64,000 nt of DNA from Arthrobacter sp. EM1 (lineage in GTDB: Bacteria > Actinomycetota > Actinomycetes > Actinomycetales > Micrococcaceae), in the NCBI RefSeq assembly GCF_029964055.1, contig NZ_CP124836.1, positions 2,666,001 through 2,730,000 on the forward strand. The letters run 5' to 3'. Positions within the stretch are counted from its first letter, which is position 1; each line of letters begins with the position of its first letter. The notes beneath the pieces were generated by a model. The model was not told the origin of the DNA. It saw only the letters and a program-made list of their open reading frames with translations, and ran no database searches. A program made the position numbers and the translations under genes. Below are positions 48,659 through 63,099 of the stretch, one piece after another.

Positions 48659-49129
48659 TTACCAGCGGTAGTGTGCGAAGGCCTTGTTGGACTCGGCCAT
48701 CTTGTGGGTGTCTTCGCGGCGCTTCACAGCGGCACCGAGACCGTTGGAGGCATCCAGAATTTCGTTCTGGAGGCGCTCGGTCATCGTCTTCTCGCGGCGG
48801 GCCTTGGAGTACCCAACCAGCCAGCGCAGGGCGAGGGCGGTGGAGCGGCCCGGCTTGACCTCAACCGGAACCTGGTAGGTAGCGCCACCGACGCGGCGCG
48901 AGCGGACCTCGAGGGAAGGCTTGACGTTCTCCATGGCCTTCTTGAGGGCTGCAACCGGGTCGCCGCCGGACTTGGCACGAGCACCTTCGAGTGCACCGTA
49001 AACGATACGCTCGGCGGTGGACTTCTTGCCGTCAACGAGCACCTTGTTGATCAACTGGGTGACCAGCGGGGAGCCGTAAACGGGATCTAGAACTAGCGGC
49101 CGCTTGGGGGCCGGACCCTTGCGAGGCAT
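48659..49129 (-). CDS. rpsG: 30S ribosomal protein S7
   Basis: 156 aa. [37 protein letters not shown] and [30 protein letters not shown], ending in KAFAHYRW. A longer reading to 49699 runs across rpsL and is rejected. Confidence 0.98.
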   Translation of the reverse strand: MPRKGPAPKRPLVLDPVYGSPLVTQLINKVLVDGKKSTAERIVYGALEGARAKSGGDPVAALKKAMENVKPSLEVRSRRVGGATYQVPVEVKPGRSTALALRWLVGYSKARREKTMTERLQNEILDASNGLGAAVKRREDTHKMAESNKAFAHYRW

Positions 49130-49130
49130 A

Positions 49131-49505
49131 TTACTTCTTCTCCATCTTTGCGCCGTAGCGGCTACGAGCCTGCTTACGGTTCTTGACACCCTGGGTATCG
49201 AGGGCACCACGGACGATCTTGTAGCGGACACCCGGAAGGTCCTTAACGCGACCACCACGGACGAGCACAATGGAGTGCTCCTGCAGGTTGTGGCCCACGC
49301 CGGGGATGTAGGCGGTAACTTCAACGCCACCGTTGAGGCGGACACGTGCAACCTTACGCAGAGCCGAGTTCGGCTTCTTCGGGGTTGTTGTGTAGACGCG
49401 GGTGCAAACACCGCGGCGCATCGGGCTGCCGTTAAGCGCGGGGGCCTTGGTCTTCTTGACCTTAGGCGTGCGGCCCTTGCGGACCAGCTGGTTAATCGTA
49501 GGCAC
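49131..49505 (-). CDS. rpsL: 30S ribosomal protein S12
   Basis: 124 aa, decoding centre. GTG start. The streptomycin-related positions K43 ([12 protein letters not shown]) and K88 ([13 protein letters not shown]) are wild type. First gene of the str operon. Confidence 0.98.
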   Translation of the reverse strand: MPTINQLVRKGRTPKVKKTKAPALNGSPMRRGVCTRVYTTTPKKPNSALRKVARVRLNGGVEVTAYIPGVGHNLQEHSIVLVRGGRVKDLPGVRYKIVRGALDTQGVKNRKQARSRYGAKMEKK

Positions 49506-49838
49506 TCTCGTGTTCTCCGTTTTATCCGGAGCGGCCGTTGGCGGCCGCTCTCTTGTCGCTGCGCCCCGCCGCTCGAGCTTTGAAGTTCTCTCCAGAGCAG
49601 CTGAGGCGAAGCCTTAATAGTCGGGCCGCACGCCGGGATCCGCGGACTAATGCCCACCCTTGCCCCTAGGCATGCGAAAATGTGGCATACGTTGCACAAG
49701 AACCCTGCAAACCGGAAACGTCGTCCTGGCCCAGCCTTTCAGCTGTAACCGGCGCACTCATCCACTGCCACAATAACAATTAGTTTCAAGTCTAACACGG
49801 CCCGCTGCCAGCCCTTAATCGAACCCAGCAAACGCAAA
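49506..49838 (-). promoter_or_regulatory. str operon promoter and leader with GAGCGGCCG hairpin
   Basis: 333 bp between the rpoC terminator and rpsL. A perfect 9-bp hairpin (49529-49550, GAGCGGCCG-TTGG-CGGCCGCTC) lies 24 nt before rpsL. TAGACT at 49789-49794 on the minus strand is a possible -10, giving a leader of about 280 nt. Otherwise no gene is seen. Confidence 0.5.
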
Positions 49839-49882
49839 GGCCCCGCCTCCGCTCCGCTGTTAGGCGGAGCGGTGACGGGGCC
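49839..49882 (-). terminator. rpoBC terminator
   Basis: A 7-bp outer stem (GGCCCCG/CGGGGCC) and a 9-bp inner stem (CCGCTCCGC/GCGGAGCGG), just after rpoC. TTTGCGTTT follows on the minus strand. Confidence 0.8.
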
Positions 49883-49900
49883 CGGCGTCGAACTGGCGGC

Positions 49901-53800
<3,900 letters not shown>

Positions 53801-53863
53801 ATGGTCCCTGTTCTCTCTTGTTCTCTAAATTCTGAAGTCTTGGGTTACGGGAAGAGGGAGGTG

Positions 53864-53894
53864 CCGACGGCGGATGGGGACCACCCGCCGTCGG
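53864..53894 (-). promoter_or_regulatory. Hairpin in the rpoB-rpoC spacer
   Basis: A perfect 10-bp stem (CCGACGGCGG with CCGCCGTCGG) and an 11-nt loop, 8 nt after the rpoB stop. Probably processing or attenuation between the two large subunits. Confidence 0.5.
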
Positions 53895-53901
53895 ACGCCT
53901 G

Positions 53902-57420
<3,519 letters not shown>

Positions 57421-57509
57421 GAGGGATCCTTCCACAGACCTTCAGGCGTTTTCAGATCTCCCCCGCTATGCACCCTGCGGAGTGACTCCGCAGTGCTACC
57501 AGTCCGGTT

Positions 57510-57520
57510 CCGCTATATGA
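57510..57520 (-). repeat. 11-bp rpo-leader motif, copy 1
   Basis: TCATATAGCGG on the rpoB strand, identical to copies at 57596-57606 and 23726-23736. Confidence 0.5.
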
Positions 57521-57595
57521 CCCGGGACCCGCGCTGGCCATGGTGGTGCACGTTGTAGACGGCACAATGATGGCGCAGCTGCCAGGCTAAGCCCA

Positions 57596-57606
57596 CCGCT
57601 ATATGA
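57596..57606 (-). repeat. 11-bp rpo-leader motif, copy 2
   Basis: TCATATAGCGG on the rpoB strand, about 176 nt before the rpoB start. Confidence 0.5.
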
Positions 57607-57754
57607 AGGCTGAAGGTAAACAGGGAAGACGCAAATATCTACGATACGGCAAAGCAACCTACTTGTCTACCCCACTTCGCCCGCGATTGCAAGCACTGGA
57701 CCCGGCTCCCGGCTGGGGTGTCCACCCCCTGTGCCACAGGCCGCCGGATGGCCC

Positions 57755-57770
57755 CGTGACTGGGGTCACG
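57755..57770. promoter_or_regulatory. CRP/GlxR-like site upstream of the thiolase gene
   Basis: CGTGACTGGGGTCACG contains GTGA-N6-TCAC, the core of the CRP/GlxR consensus TGTGA-N6-TCACA. It lies 41 bp before the thiolase ATG, next to a TAGCCT -10-like box, a position where binding could repress or activate. Confidence 0.55.
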
Positions 57771-57811
57771 ATAGCCTTGCTGTACAACGTTCACGATTGG
57801 AAGAGACAACC

Positions 57812-59011
57812 ATGAGCCACTCTGCAGACAACAATGATGTTGTCATCCTCGCCGCCGCCCGCACCCCCCAGGGGCGCCTCAACGGCCAGCTCGCAAGTTT
57901 CACGGCCGTAGAACTCGGCGCACACGCCATCCGGGCGGCCCTGGCCGCCAGCGGTGTAAAGGCCGAGCAGGTGGACTCTGTCATCATGGGACAGGTGCTG
58001 CAGGCCGGCGCGGGCCAGAACCCTGCACGGCAGAGCGCCATCGCGGCCGGAATCGGCTGGAACGTTCCCAGTGTGACCATCAACAAGGTCTGCCTGTCCG
58101 GGCTAACTGCCGTCATCGACGCGGCCCGAATGATCCGCAGCGGCGACGCCGCCGTCGTTATAGCCGGCGGCCAGGAGTCGATGTCCCGCGCGCCGCACAT
58201 CCTCCCCGGTTCCCGGCAGGGCTGGACCTACGGGTCCATCCAGGCCCTGGATGTTGCAGCGCACGACGGCCTGACCGACGCTTTCGACGGGCAATCCATG
58301 GGCCTGTCCACCGAGACCAAGAACCTTTCGCTGGGCATTGACCGCAGCTCCCAGGACGAAGTGGCGGCAGCGTCCCACCAGCGCGCCGCGCGGGCCGCCA
58401 AGGACGGTGTGTTCGACGGCGAAATCGCCCCCATCAGCGTCAAGCAGCGCAAAGGCGAGCCGATTGTCCTGGCCTCGGACGAGGGGATCCGGCCGGACAC
58501 AACTGTCGGCTCACTGGCGGGCCTGCGGGCGGCGTTCGTCACCGACGGCACCATCACGGCGGGCAATTCCTCCCCCCTGTCCGACGGCGCCTCCGCCCTC
58601 GTGCTCTCCTCACGGAAGTTTGCCGAAGAGAACGGCCTTGAGTACCTGGCCGTCGTCGGCAAGCCCGGGCAGGTGGCCGGCCCGGACAACTCGCTGCACT
58701 CCCAGCCCGCCAACGCGATTGCCAGCGCGCTGCAGAAAGCCGGCTGGTCTGCCGCGGACCTGGACTTCATCGAGATCAACGAGGCTTTCGGTTCGGTGGC
58801 CGTGCAGTCGCTCAAGGACCTCGGCTACCCGCTGGCGCAGTGCAACATCCACGGCGGCGCGATCGCCCTGGGCCACCCGATCGGCGCCTCCGGCGCCCGG
58901 CTGGCCCTGCATGCGGCGCACGAGCTGAAGCGGAGAGGCAGCGGCAAGGCTGCCGTGTCGCTGTGCGGCGGCGGAGGCCAGGGCGAAGCGCTCCTGCTGT
59001 TCCGCGACTGA
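57812..59011 (+). CDS. Acetyl-CoA C-acetyltransferase (thiolase)
   Basis: 399 aa. Condenses or cleaves acetoacetyl-CoA. The nucleophilic Cys94 is in INKVCLSGLTAV, the active-site His355 in GGAIALGHPIGASGAR, the second Cys385 in SLCGGGGQGEA, and NEAFGSVAV is present. GGAAGAG precedes the ATG at 57812. It is more like AtoB/PhaA-type biosynthetic thiolases by length and motifs than FadA. No beta-oxidation or PHB partner is adjacent. Confidence 0.93.
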   Translation: MSHSADNNDVVILAAARTPQGRLNGQLASFTAVELGAHAIRAALAASGVKAEQVDSVIMGQVLQAGAGQNPARQSAIAAGIGWNVPSVTINKVCLSGLTAVIDAARMIRSGDAAVVIAGGQESMSRAPHILPGSRQGWTYGSIQALDVAAHDGLTDAFDGQSMGLSTETKNLSLGIDRSSQDEVAAASHQRAARAAKDGVFDGEIAPISVKQRKGEPIVLASDEGIRPDTTVGSLAGLRAAFVTDGTITAGNSSPLSDGASALVLSSRKFAEENGLEYLAVVGKPGQVAGPDNSLHSQPANAIASALQKAGWSAADLDFIEINEAFGSVAVQSLKDLGYPLAQCNIHGGAIALGHPIGASGARLALHAAHELKRRGSGKAAVSLCGGGGQGEALLLFRD

Positions 59012-59031
59012 GTTCGGTGAGTGAGCCCACC

Positions 59032-59565
59032 ATGACCGATCCAGGCGCGGCGGCGGACGCTCGTGGCGGCACCGGCCGGGAGCGGTTCCTGGCGGACGCC
59101 GCCGCCCGTGGCCTCAGCATCCGTCTGGTGGAACGCCAAGCCGCGAAAAGCCTCGAGGAGGCGGCCGATATCCTCGGAATTCAGCCCGCGGATATCGTGA
59201 AGTCCCTTGTGGTCAAACACAAGGACGGCAGCTTCCTCTTTGCGCTCATCCCGGGCGACCGGCAGATTTCCTGGCCCAAGCTGCGCGCGCTGCTTGGTGT
59301 CAACAAACTGTCCCTTCCCAGCGCGGAGGTCGCCCTTGGCGCCACCGGCTACGAACGCGGCACGATCACCCCGCTGGGAAGTACCAGGCCATTGCCGGTC
59401 TATGTGGACCGCAGCATCACCGGGCGCAGGATTGCCCTGGGCGCGGGCGAGCATGGCTACAGCGCGTTTGTGGACGCCGATGCCTTGGCCGCCGCCCTCG
59501 ACGCCGTGGTCGCGGACATCTCCGAACCGAACGGAAAGCATGCCGCGGCGCGGCACGGCACGTGA
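59032..59565 (+). CDS. YbaK/EbsC-family aminoacyl-tRNA deacylase
   Basis: 177 aa. Proteins of this family hydrolyse mischarged tRNA such as Cys-tRNA(Pro) in trans. The core has DIVKSLVVKHKDGSFLFALIPGDRQISW with the conserved Lys57, then GATGYERGTITPLG and YVDRSITGRRIALGAGEHGYS. The ATG at 59032 is preferred; a GTG at 59017 would add five residues. It begins 20 bp after the thiolase stop. The stop codon lies inside the first unit of a 10-bp tandem repeat, so the C-terminal tail (AARHGT) is possibly variable. Confidence 0.85.
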   Translation: MTDPGAAADARGGTGRERFLADAAARGLSIRLVERQAAKSLEEAADILGIQPADIVKSLVVKHKDGSFLFALIPGDRQISWPKLRALLGVNKLSLPSAEVALGATGYERGTITPLGSTRPLPVYVDRSITGRRIALGAGEHGYSAFVDADALAAALDAVVADISEPNGKHAAARHGT

Positions 59566-59646
59566 CGGCACGTGCCGGCGCGGGCCGGCACGTGCCAGCA
59601 CGTGCCGGCACGTGACGGCGCGGGACGGCGCGTGCCGGCGCGGGAT
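59557..59646. repeat. Nine 10-bp tandem repeats at the 3' end of the YbaK gene
   Basis: Units of the form GGCACGTGCC (variants GGCGCGGGCC, AGCACGTGCC, GGCACGTGAC and others) run without gaps. The unit itself is palindromic. The first unit contains the YbaK stop codon. Because 10 is not a multiple of 3, unit gain or loss upstream of the stop would alter the C-terminus. Confidence 0.85.
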
Positions 59647-59667
59647 CTAGCCTGTCCGGGTTAAATC

Positions 59668-59685
59668 GCCCGGGTCGACCCGGGC
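59668..59685. terminator. 18-bp palindrome between convergent YbaK and phosphoesterase genes
   Basis: GCCCGGGTCGACCCGGGC, perfectly symmetric. It lies 4 nt beyond the phosphoesterase stop. Bidirectional terminator candidate without a T-run. Confidence 0.5.
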
Positions 59686-59688
59686 CGG

Positions 59689-61521
59689 CTAGGCGGTGAC
59701 GGTGAGTGCCGCGCCGTTGACGGTCAGCCGCCAGTTGTCCTGGCTGAACACCGAAACGTCCAGGGTGCCGTGATCCACAACGTAGTCGATAATCCGCTGC
59801 CGGATCTCCTGCTGGCTGTTGGAGAGTACCGGAGCCGCCATGACTGCCGGGAAGTTGCCGCCGCCGCTTTGCCGGTAGTTGTTGATGGCCAGCGCGAATT
59901 CCTGGTCCCGCCGAAGGACCTCGCCACCGTAGCGCAGCCCGGTGATCCGCTCCCCCACCGGTTTGGCAAGGTCGATCTCGTAGTTCAGTGCTGCGTCAAG
60001 ACCGTAGACAACGTCGTAGTTGTAGTCCGGCGTCCCGCCCGGCGCCATCGCGGTGGCAGCGTTGGTAACGTCGGCGGCGCGTGCCGGGCTGCTGAACACC
60101 GGTTTGAAGTACCGCGCGGACCACTCCAGATAGTCCCGGACCTGAGCCCCGGTGACCTTGACGGAGAGCAGCGTGTTGTCGAAGATGTACAGCCCGGCAA
60201 CGTCCCGGATGGTCAGCGGCCCGGCTTTGACGTCCACCGAGCGGGAGAAGGCCGCAGCGATGGAGAGCACCGGCAACCCGGCGGACGGGCCGCCGGCCAG
60301 TTCGGCCTTGATGGTGCTGGCCTGGACATAGTTGATGGCATCGATGGCCGCCGAGTCCTCCCAGCAAGCGGTGGCGGTGTTCAGCGGCGCCGTGGACGTG
60401 CCGATGACTTCGTTGACATACTTTACAGTCGCCTCGTGCCCTGCCTGGATGGCGCGCACAACGGCGGGATCGGCATCGACCGTCTTGGCGTCCAGCAAGT
60501 GCGAGTGGGCGGCGGTGACCGTCCAACGGCCTTTGTCCTTGGCCACTTCCAAATCCATTACAGCCACGCGCATGCCCCACTTCAGCGGCTCCGTCAGCAG
60601 TACCTGCCTTCCGGTGGCCTTGTTGGTGACAAAACGTTCCGGGATTTCCAGGTGCGCGTGCCCGACCAGGATAGCGTCGATGCCGGGGACCTCTTCGGCC
60701 AACTGCGTGGAGGCGTTCTCCGGGAACGGCAGCGCATCGCCGTAGGACGACCCCGGGGTTGCGCCCGAGTGGCTGGTGACGATAACGACGTCGGCTCCGG
60801 CTGCCTTGAGCTGCGGGATAACCGTCCTGGCTTCCTCCACGATGCCGTTGAAATCCAGTTTTCCCTGGACGTTGTCGCGGTCCCAGAGGGCGCAGCCGGG
60901 GGTGACAAAGCCAACCAGGCCCACGGTCAGCCAGCCGTTGTTCGTCTTCACGCGTTTGAGTACGTAGGGTGTAAAAGCGCGTTTGCCGGTAGTGGCGTCG
61001 TGGACGTTGGCGCCAAGCAGCGGGAAGTTCAGCTGGCTTTCCCAGGTCCGCAGCAGCGGGATGCCGTAGTTGAACTCGTGGTTTCCCAGGCCAACGGCGT
61101 CGTAACCCACCGCGTTCATGGCCAAGGCCATGGGATGGGTGACCGTCGCCGAGATGGGGCTGATCTTGGCGAAATAGTAGGCCAGGGGTGTGCCCTGGAT
61201 GGTGTCGCCCGCGTCGATGGTAAGCGTGTTCGACGCTCCCCGTTCGTCCCGCATCGCCTTGATCAGGGTGGCCGCCTGCGCGATGCCGATCTTGTTCCCT
61301 GCGGTATCCGCATAGGGGACGTTCTTGAAGTAATCCCAGTTGAACACGTTGTTGTGCAGATCGGTGGTGCCAAGCACCGTCAGGTTGAACGTCTTCCGGC
61401 CCGCTGCGGGGGCTGCCTGGGCGGCCGGGGCTTCGGACAGGGCCGCAGCCGCCGCGCTGCCGCCCACCAGGGCTGCAGTCAGCATGGTCCGGCGCGAAAG
61501 CGAGTGATGGGGATCGGTCAT
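59689..61521 (-). CDS. Exported 5'-nucleotidase / 2',3'-cyclic phosphodiesterase-type metallophosphoesterase
   Basis: 610 aa. A Tat-type signal (SRRTMLTAALVGGSAAAAAL, ending near AQA-AP) directs export. The metallophosphatase domain has D54 and H56 (TTDLHNN), D106 (DAGD), N147-H148 (GNHEF) and VGHAHLEI. The C-terminal 5'-nucleotidase domain has VLSIAAAFSR and YIFDNTLLSVKVTGAQV; NYRQSGGGNFPA matches the substrate-stacking loop. CpdB-like rather than UshA-like by the spacing, but the substrate is not certain. GAGGAG precedes the ATG. Confidence 0.9.
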   Translation of the reverse strand: MTDPHHSLSRRTMLTAALVGGSAAAAALSEAPAAQAAPAAGRKTFNLTVLGTTDLHNNVFNWDYFKNVPYADTAGNKIGIAQAATLIKAMRDERGASNTLTIDAGDTIQGTPLAYYFAKISPISATVTHPMALAMNAVGYDAVGLGNHEFNYGIPLLRTWESQLNFPLLGANVHDATTGKRAFTPYVLKRVKTNNGWLTVGLVGFVTPGCALWDRDNVQGKLDFNGIVEEARTVIPQLKAAGADVVIVTSHSGATPGSSYGDALPFPENASTQLAEEVPGIDAILVGHAHLEIPERFVTNKATGRQVLLTEPLKWGMRVAVMDLEVAKDKGRWTVTAAHSHLLDAKTVDADPAVVRAIQAGHEATVKYVNEVIGTSTAPLNTATACWEDSAAIDAINYVQASTIKAELAGGPSAGLPVLSIAAAFSRSVDVKAGPLTIRDVAGLYIFDNTLLSVKVTGAQVRDYLEWSARYFKPVFSSPARAADVTNAATAMAPGGTPDYNYDVVYGLDAALNYEIDLAKPVGERITGLRYGGEVLRRDQEFALAINNYRQSGGGNFPAVMAAPVLSNSQQEIRQRIIDYVVDHGTLDVSVFSQDNWRLTVNGAALTVTA

Positions 61522-61652
61522 TGTGGGGACTCCTCAGCGTTGGCGGCCTGTTGGCACAAAGCCACAGTCTAGGCGCGCATTCACCCGCGAGAACAGGGAT
61601 TCCACAAACTCTTTGGGAAGTTCACCTGCCGTTGATGTCCGCCCGGAACGCA

Positions 61653-61686
61653 GGAAACCCCGCACACCGGGGTGCGCGGGGTTTCC
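61653..61686 (-). terminator. Hairpin terminator after rplL
   Basis: An 11-bp outer stem (GGAAACCCCGC/GCGGGGTTTCC) with an inner 4-bp extension, 50 nt beyond the rplL stop. No clear T-run. Confidence 0.65.
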
Positions 61687-61736
61687 CGGAGCGGAACGGG
61701 AACACGAGGTTCCCGGCCAGGTCCTGAAGCGGCGGG

Positions 61737-62111
61737 TTACTTGAGGGTAACGCGGGCACCGGCTTCTTCGAGCTGGGCAACAGCCTTCTCGGCAGCTTCC
61801 TTGGTGACACCTTCGAGGATGGCCTTCGGTGCGCTGTCAACAACGTCCTTGGCTTCCTTGAGGCCCAGCGAAGTGATGGCGCGAACTTCCTTGATGACTG
61901 CAATCTTCTTGTCGCCCGGGTGCTCCAGGATGACGTCGAATGCGGTCTGCTCTTCTTCTTCTGCAGCACCACCGGCAGCGGGGCCAGCAACGGCAACGGC
62001 AGCGGCCGTAACTTCGAAGGTCTCTTCGAAGAGCTTAACGAACTCAGAGAGCTCGATGATGGTCAGTTCCTTGAAAGCTTCAATGAGCTCTTCGTTGGTG
62101 AGCTTCGCCAT
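61737..62111 (-). CDS. rplL: 50S ribosomal protein L7/L12
   Basis: 124 aa stalk protein that recruits GTPase factors. N-terminal dimer domain [30 protein letters not shown], an Ala/Gly/Glu hinge and the C-terminal [43 protein letters not shown]. It follows rplJ by 77 nt. Confidence 0.98.
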   Translation of the reverse strand: MAKLTNEELIEAFKELTIIELSEFVKLFEETFEVTAAAVAVAGPAAGGAAEEEEQTAFDVILEHPGDKKIAVIKEVRAITSLGLKEAKDVVDSAPKAILEGVTKEAAEKAVAQLEEAGARVTLK

Positions 62112-62188
62112 GGTGTGGCGTCCTTCCTATAGTGGTGCTCGGCAGCCCGGGGGCTCGCCTTCGCACCGGAGTCTGGTTTGAAAGAGAG

Positions 62189-62791
62189 TTAGTTCTCTTC
62201 GGGGGCTGCGGCGTCAGCCGGAGCTTCGGTCTCTACTGCTGCATCTGCGGGAGCTTCGGCCGGAGCTTCGTCAGCGGCGGGCGCTTCGGCTTCGGCCGGG
62301 GCACCGTTCGCTTCTTCAAGCTTGAGGCGCAGAGCATCGATGGTGCGTGCAGCGGCGGCAGCAGGAGCCTTGAGGATGCCTGCAACCATGGCAAGCTGGC
62401 GCTCACGGGACTCGAGTGCTGCCAGGGCAGCTACCTCGCTGGCGTTCAGTGCCTTGCCCTCGAAGTAACCGGTCTTGATAACCAGCTGCTTGTTGGCCTT
62501 GGCAAAATCCGTCAGGCTCTTGGCAGCGGCAACTGCGTCACCCTTGATAAACGCGATTGCAGTGGGGCCGGCGAGCTGGCCGTCGAATGCTTCGACACCG
62601 GCTTCCTTGGCTGCAAGGGCGGTCAGGGTGTTCTTGACGACCGAGAACTTGGTGTCCTGGCCGAGAGAAACACGCAGCTGCTTGAGCTGTGCAACGGTGA
62701 GCCCGCGGTATTCGGTCAGGACAGCGGCGTTCGATTCCTTGAAATCGTTAGTGATCTCAGCTACTGCTGAAACCTTGCTAGGCGTTGCCAT
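62189..62791 (-). CDS. rplJ: 50S ribosomal protein L10 with an acidic Ala/Glu tail
   Basis: 200 aa. MATPSKVSAVAEITNDFKESNAAVLTEYRGLTVAQLKQLR is the conserved start, FSVVKNTLTALAAKEAG follows. The last 37 residues are Ala/Pro/Glu repeats beyond the L12-binding helix. I chose the ATG at 62791 with GGAGGG upstream. L10 with L12 normally represses its own mRNA through a leader; the long structured leader here fits that. Confidence 0.98.
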   Translation of the reverse strand: MATPSKVSAVAEITNDFKESNAAVLTEYRGLTVAQLKQLRVSLGQDTKFSVVKNTLTALAAKEAGVEAFDGQLAGPTAIAFIKGDAVAAAKSLTDFAKANKQLVIKTGYFEGKALNASEVAALAALESRERQLAMVAGILKAPAAAAARTIDALRLKLEEANGAPAEAEAPAADEAPAEAPADAAVETEAPADAAAPEEN

Positions 62792-63056
62792 AACCCTCCT
62801 TCCGGGGATAGAGCCGGTAGTTCCCGGTCCCCGCTCAAAAGAGCTAAAAACTAAAAACGCCCCGCGCAGATGCACGGGGCTTGTCTCGACGCAGTCCATG
62901 ACTGCGGAGCTTTGCTTCGTTCACCTGCGCCGGCCGCCCTATGTTCAGGGTCCTTCGTCTGGAGATTCACTGGTTCTCCCGGCGCAGCTGCAGAAGTGAG
63001 CCTTGCTTGGGAGAGTGAATGTCCAACAACCGACGGTCTTTGGTCCCCCCAGCCTA
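62792..63056 (-). promoter_or_regulatory. rplJL promoter and attenuator-like leader
   Basis: On the minus strand TTGGAG (63075-63080) and TAGGCT (63051-63056) with 18-nt spacing make a good promoter, overlapping the end of the GNAT gene region, and a leader of about 250 nt. It contains CGCAGTC-CAT-GACTGCG (62890-62906) and a terminator-like hairpin GCCCCG..CGGGGC (62859-62880) followed by GTTTTTAGTTTTT. Confidence 0.65.
62859..62880 (-). terminator. Intrinsic attenuator in the rplJ leader
   Basis: A 6-bp GC stem with an inner 3-bp pairing, followed directly on the minus strand by two T-runs, 68 nt before the rplJ start. It can act as the terminator arm of an L10-leader-like switch or end transcripts from upstream. 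Confidence 0.7.
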
Positions 63057-63099
63057 CGCGAAACCTGGCCCTTGCTCCAAATCGGCGACGTCGGACGGT

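Larger units (their letters stand above)
57421..57811. promoter_or_regulatory. rpoB / thiolase divergent region
   Basis: 391 bp. On the rpoB side there is a 7-9-bp hairpin at 57475-57493 (CTGCGGAGT with ACTCCGCAG) and two copies of the motif CCGCTATATGA (57510-57520, 57596-57606) shared with rpoA. On the thiolase side there is a CRP/GlxR-like palindrome at 57755-57770 and a nearby TAGCCT -10-like box. No small gene was convincing. Confidence 0.5.

Noticed and set aside
49130..49699. A longer S7 reading starting near 49699
   Set aside because: It would run through rpsL. The extra residues are the out-of-frame translation of rpsL and its leader.
59557..59646. Considered as a CRISPR-like array
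   Set aside because: The units are 10 bp, contiguous and without spacers.
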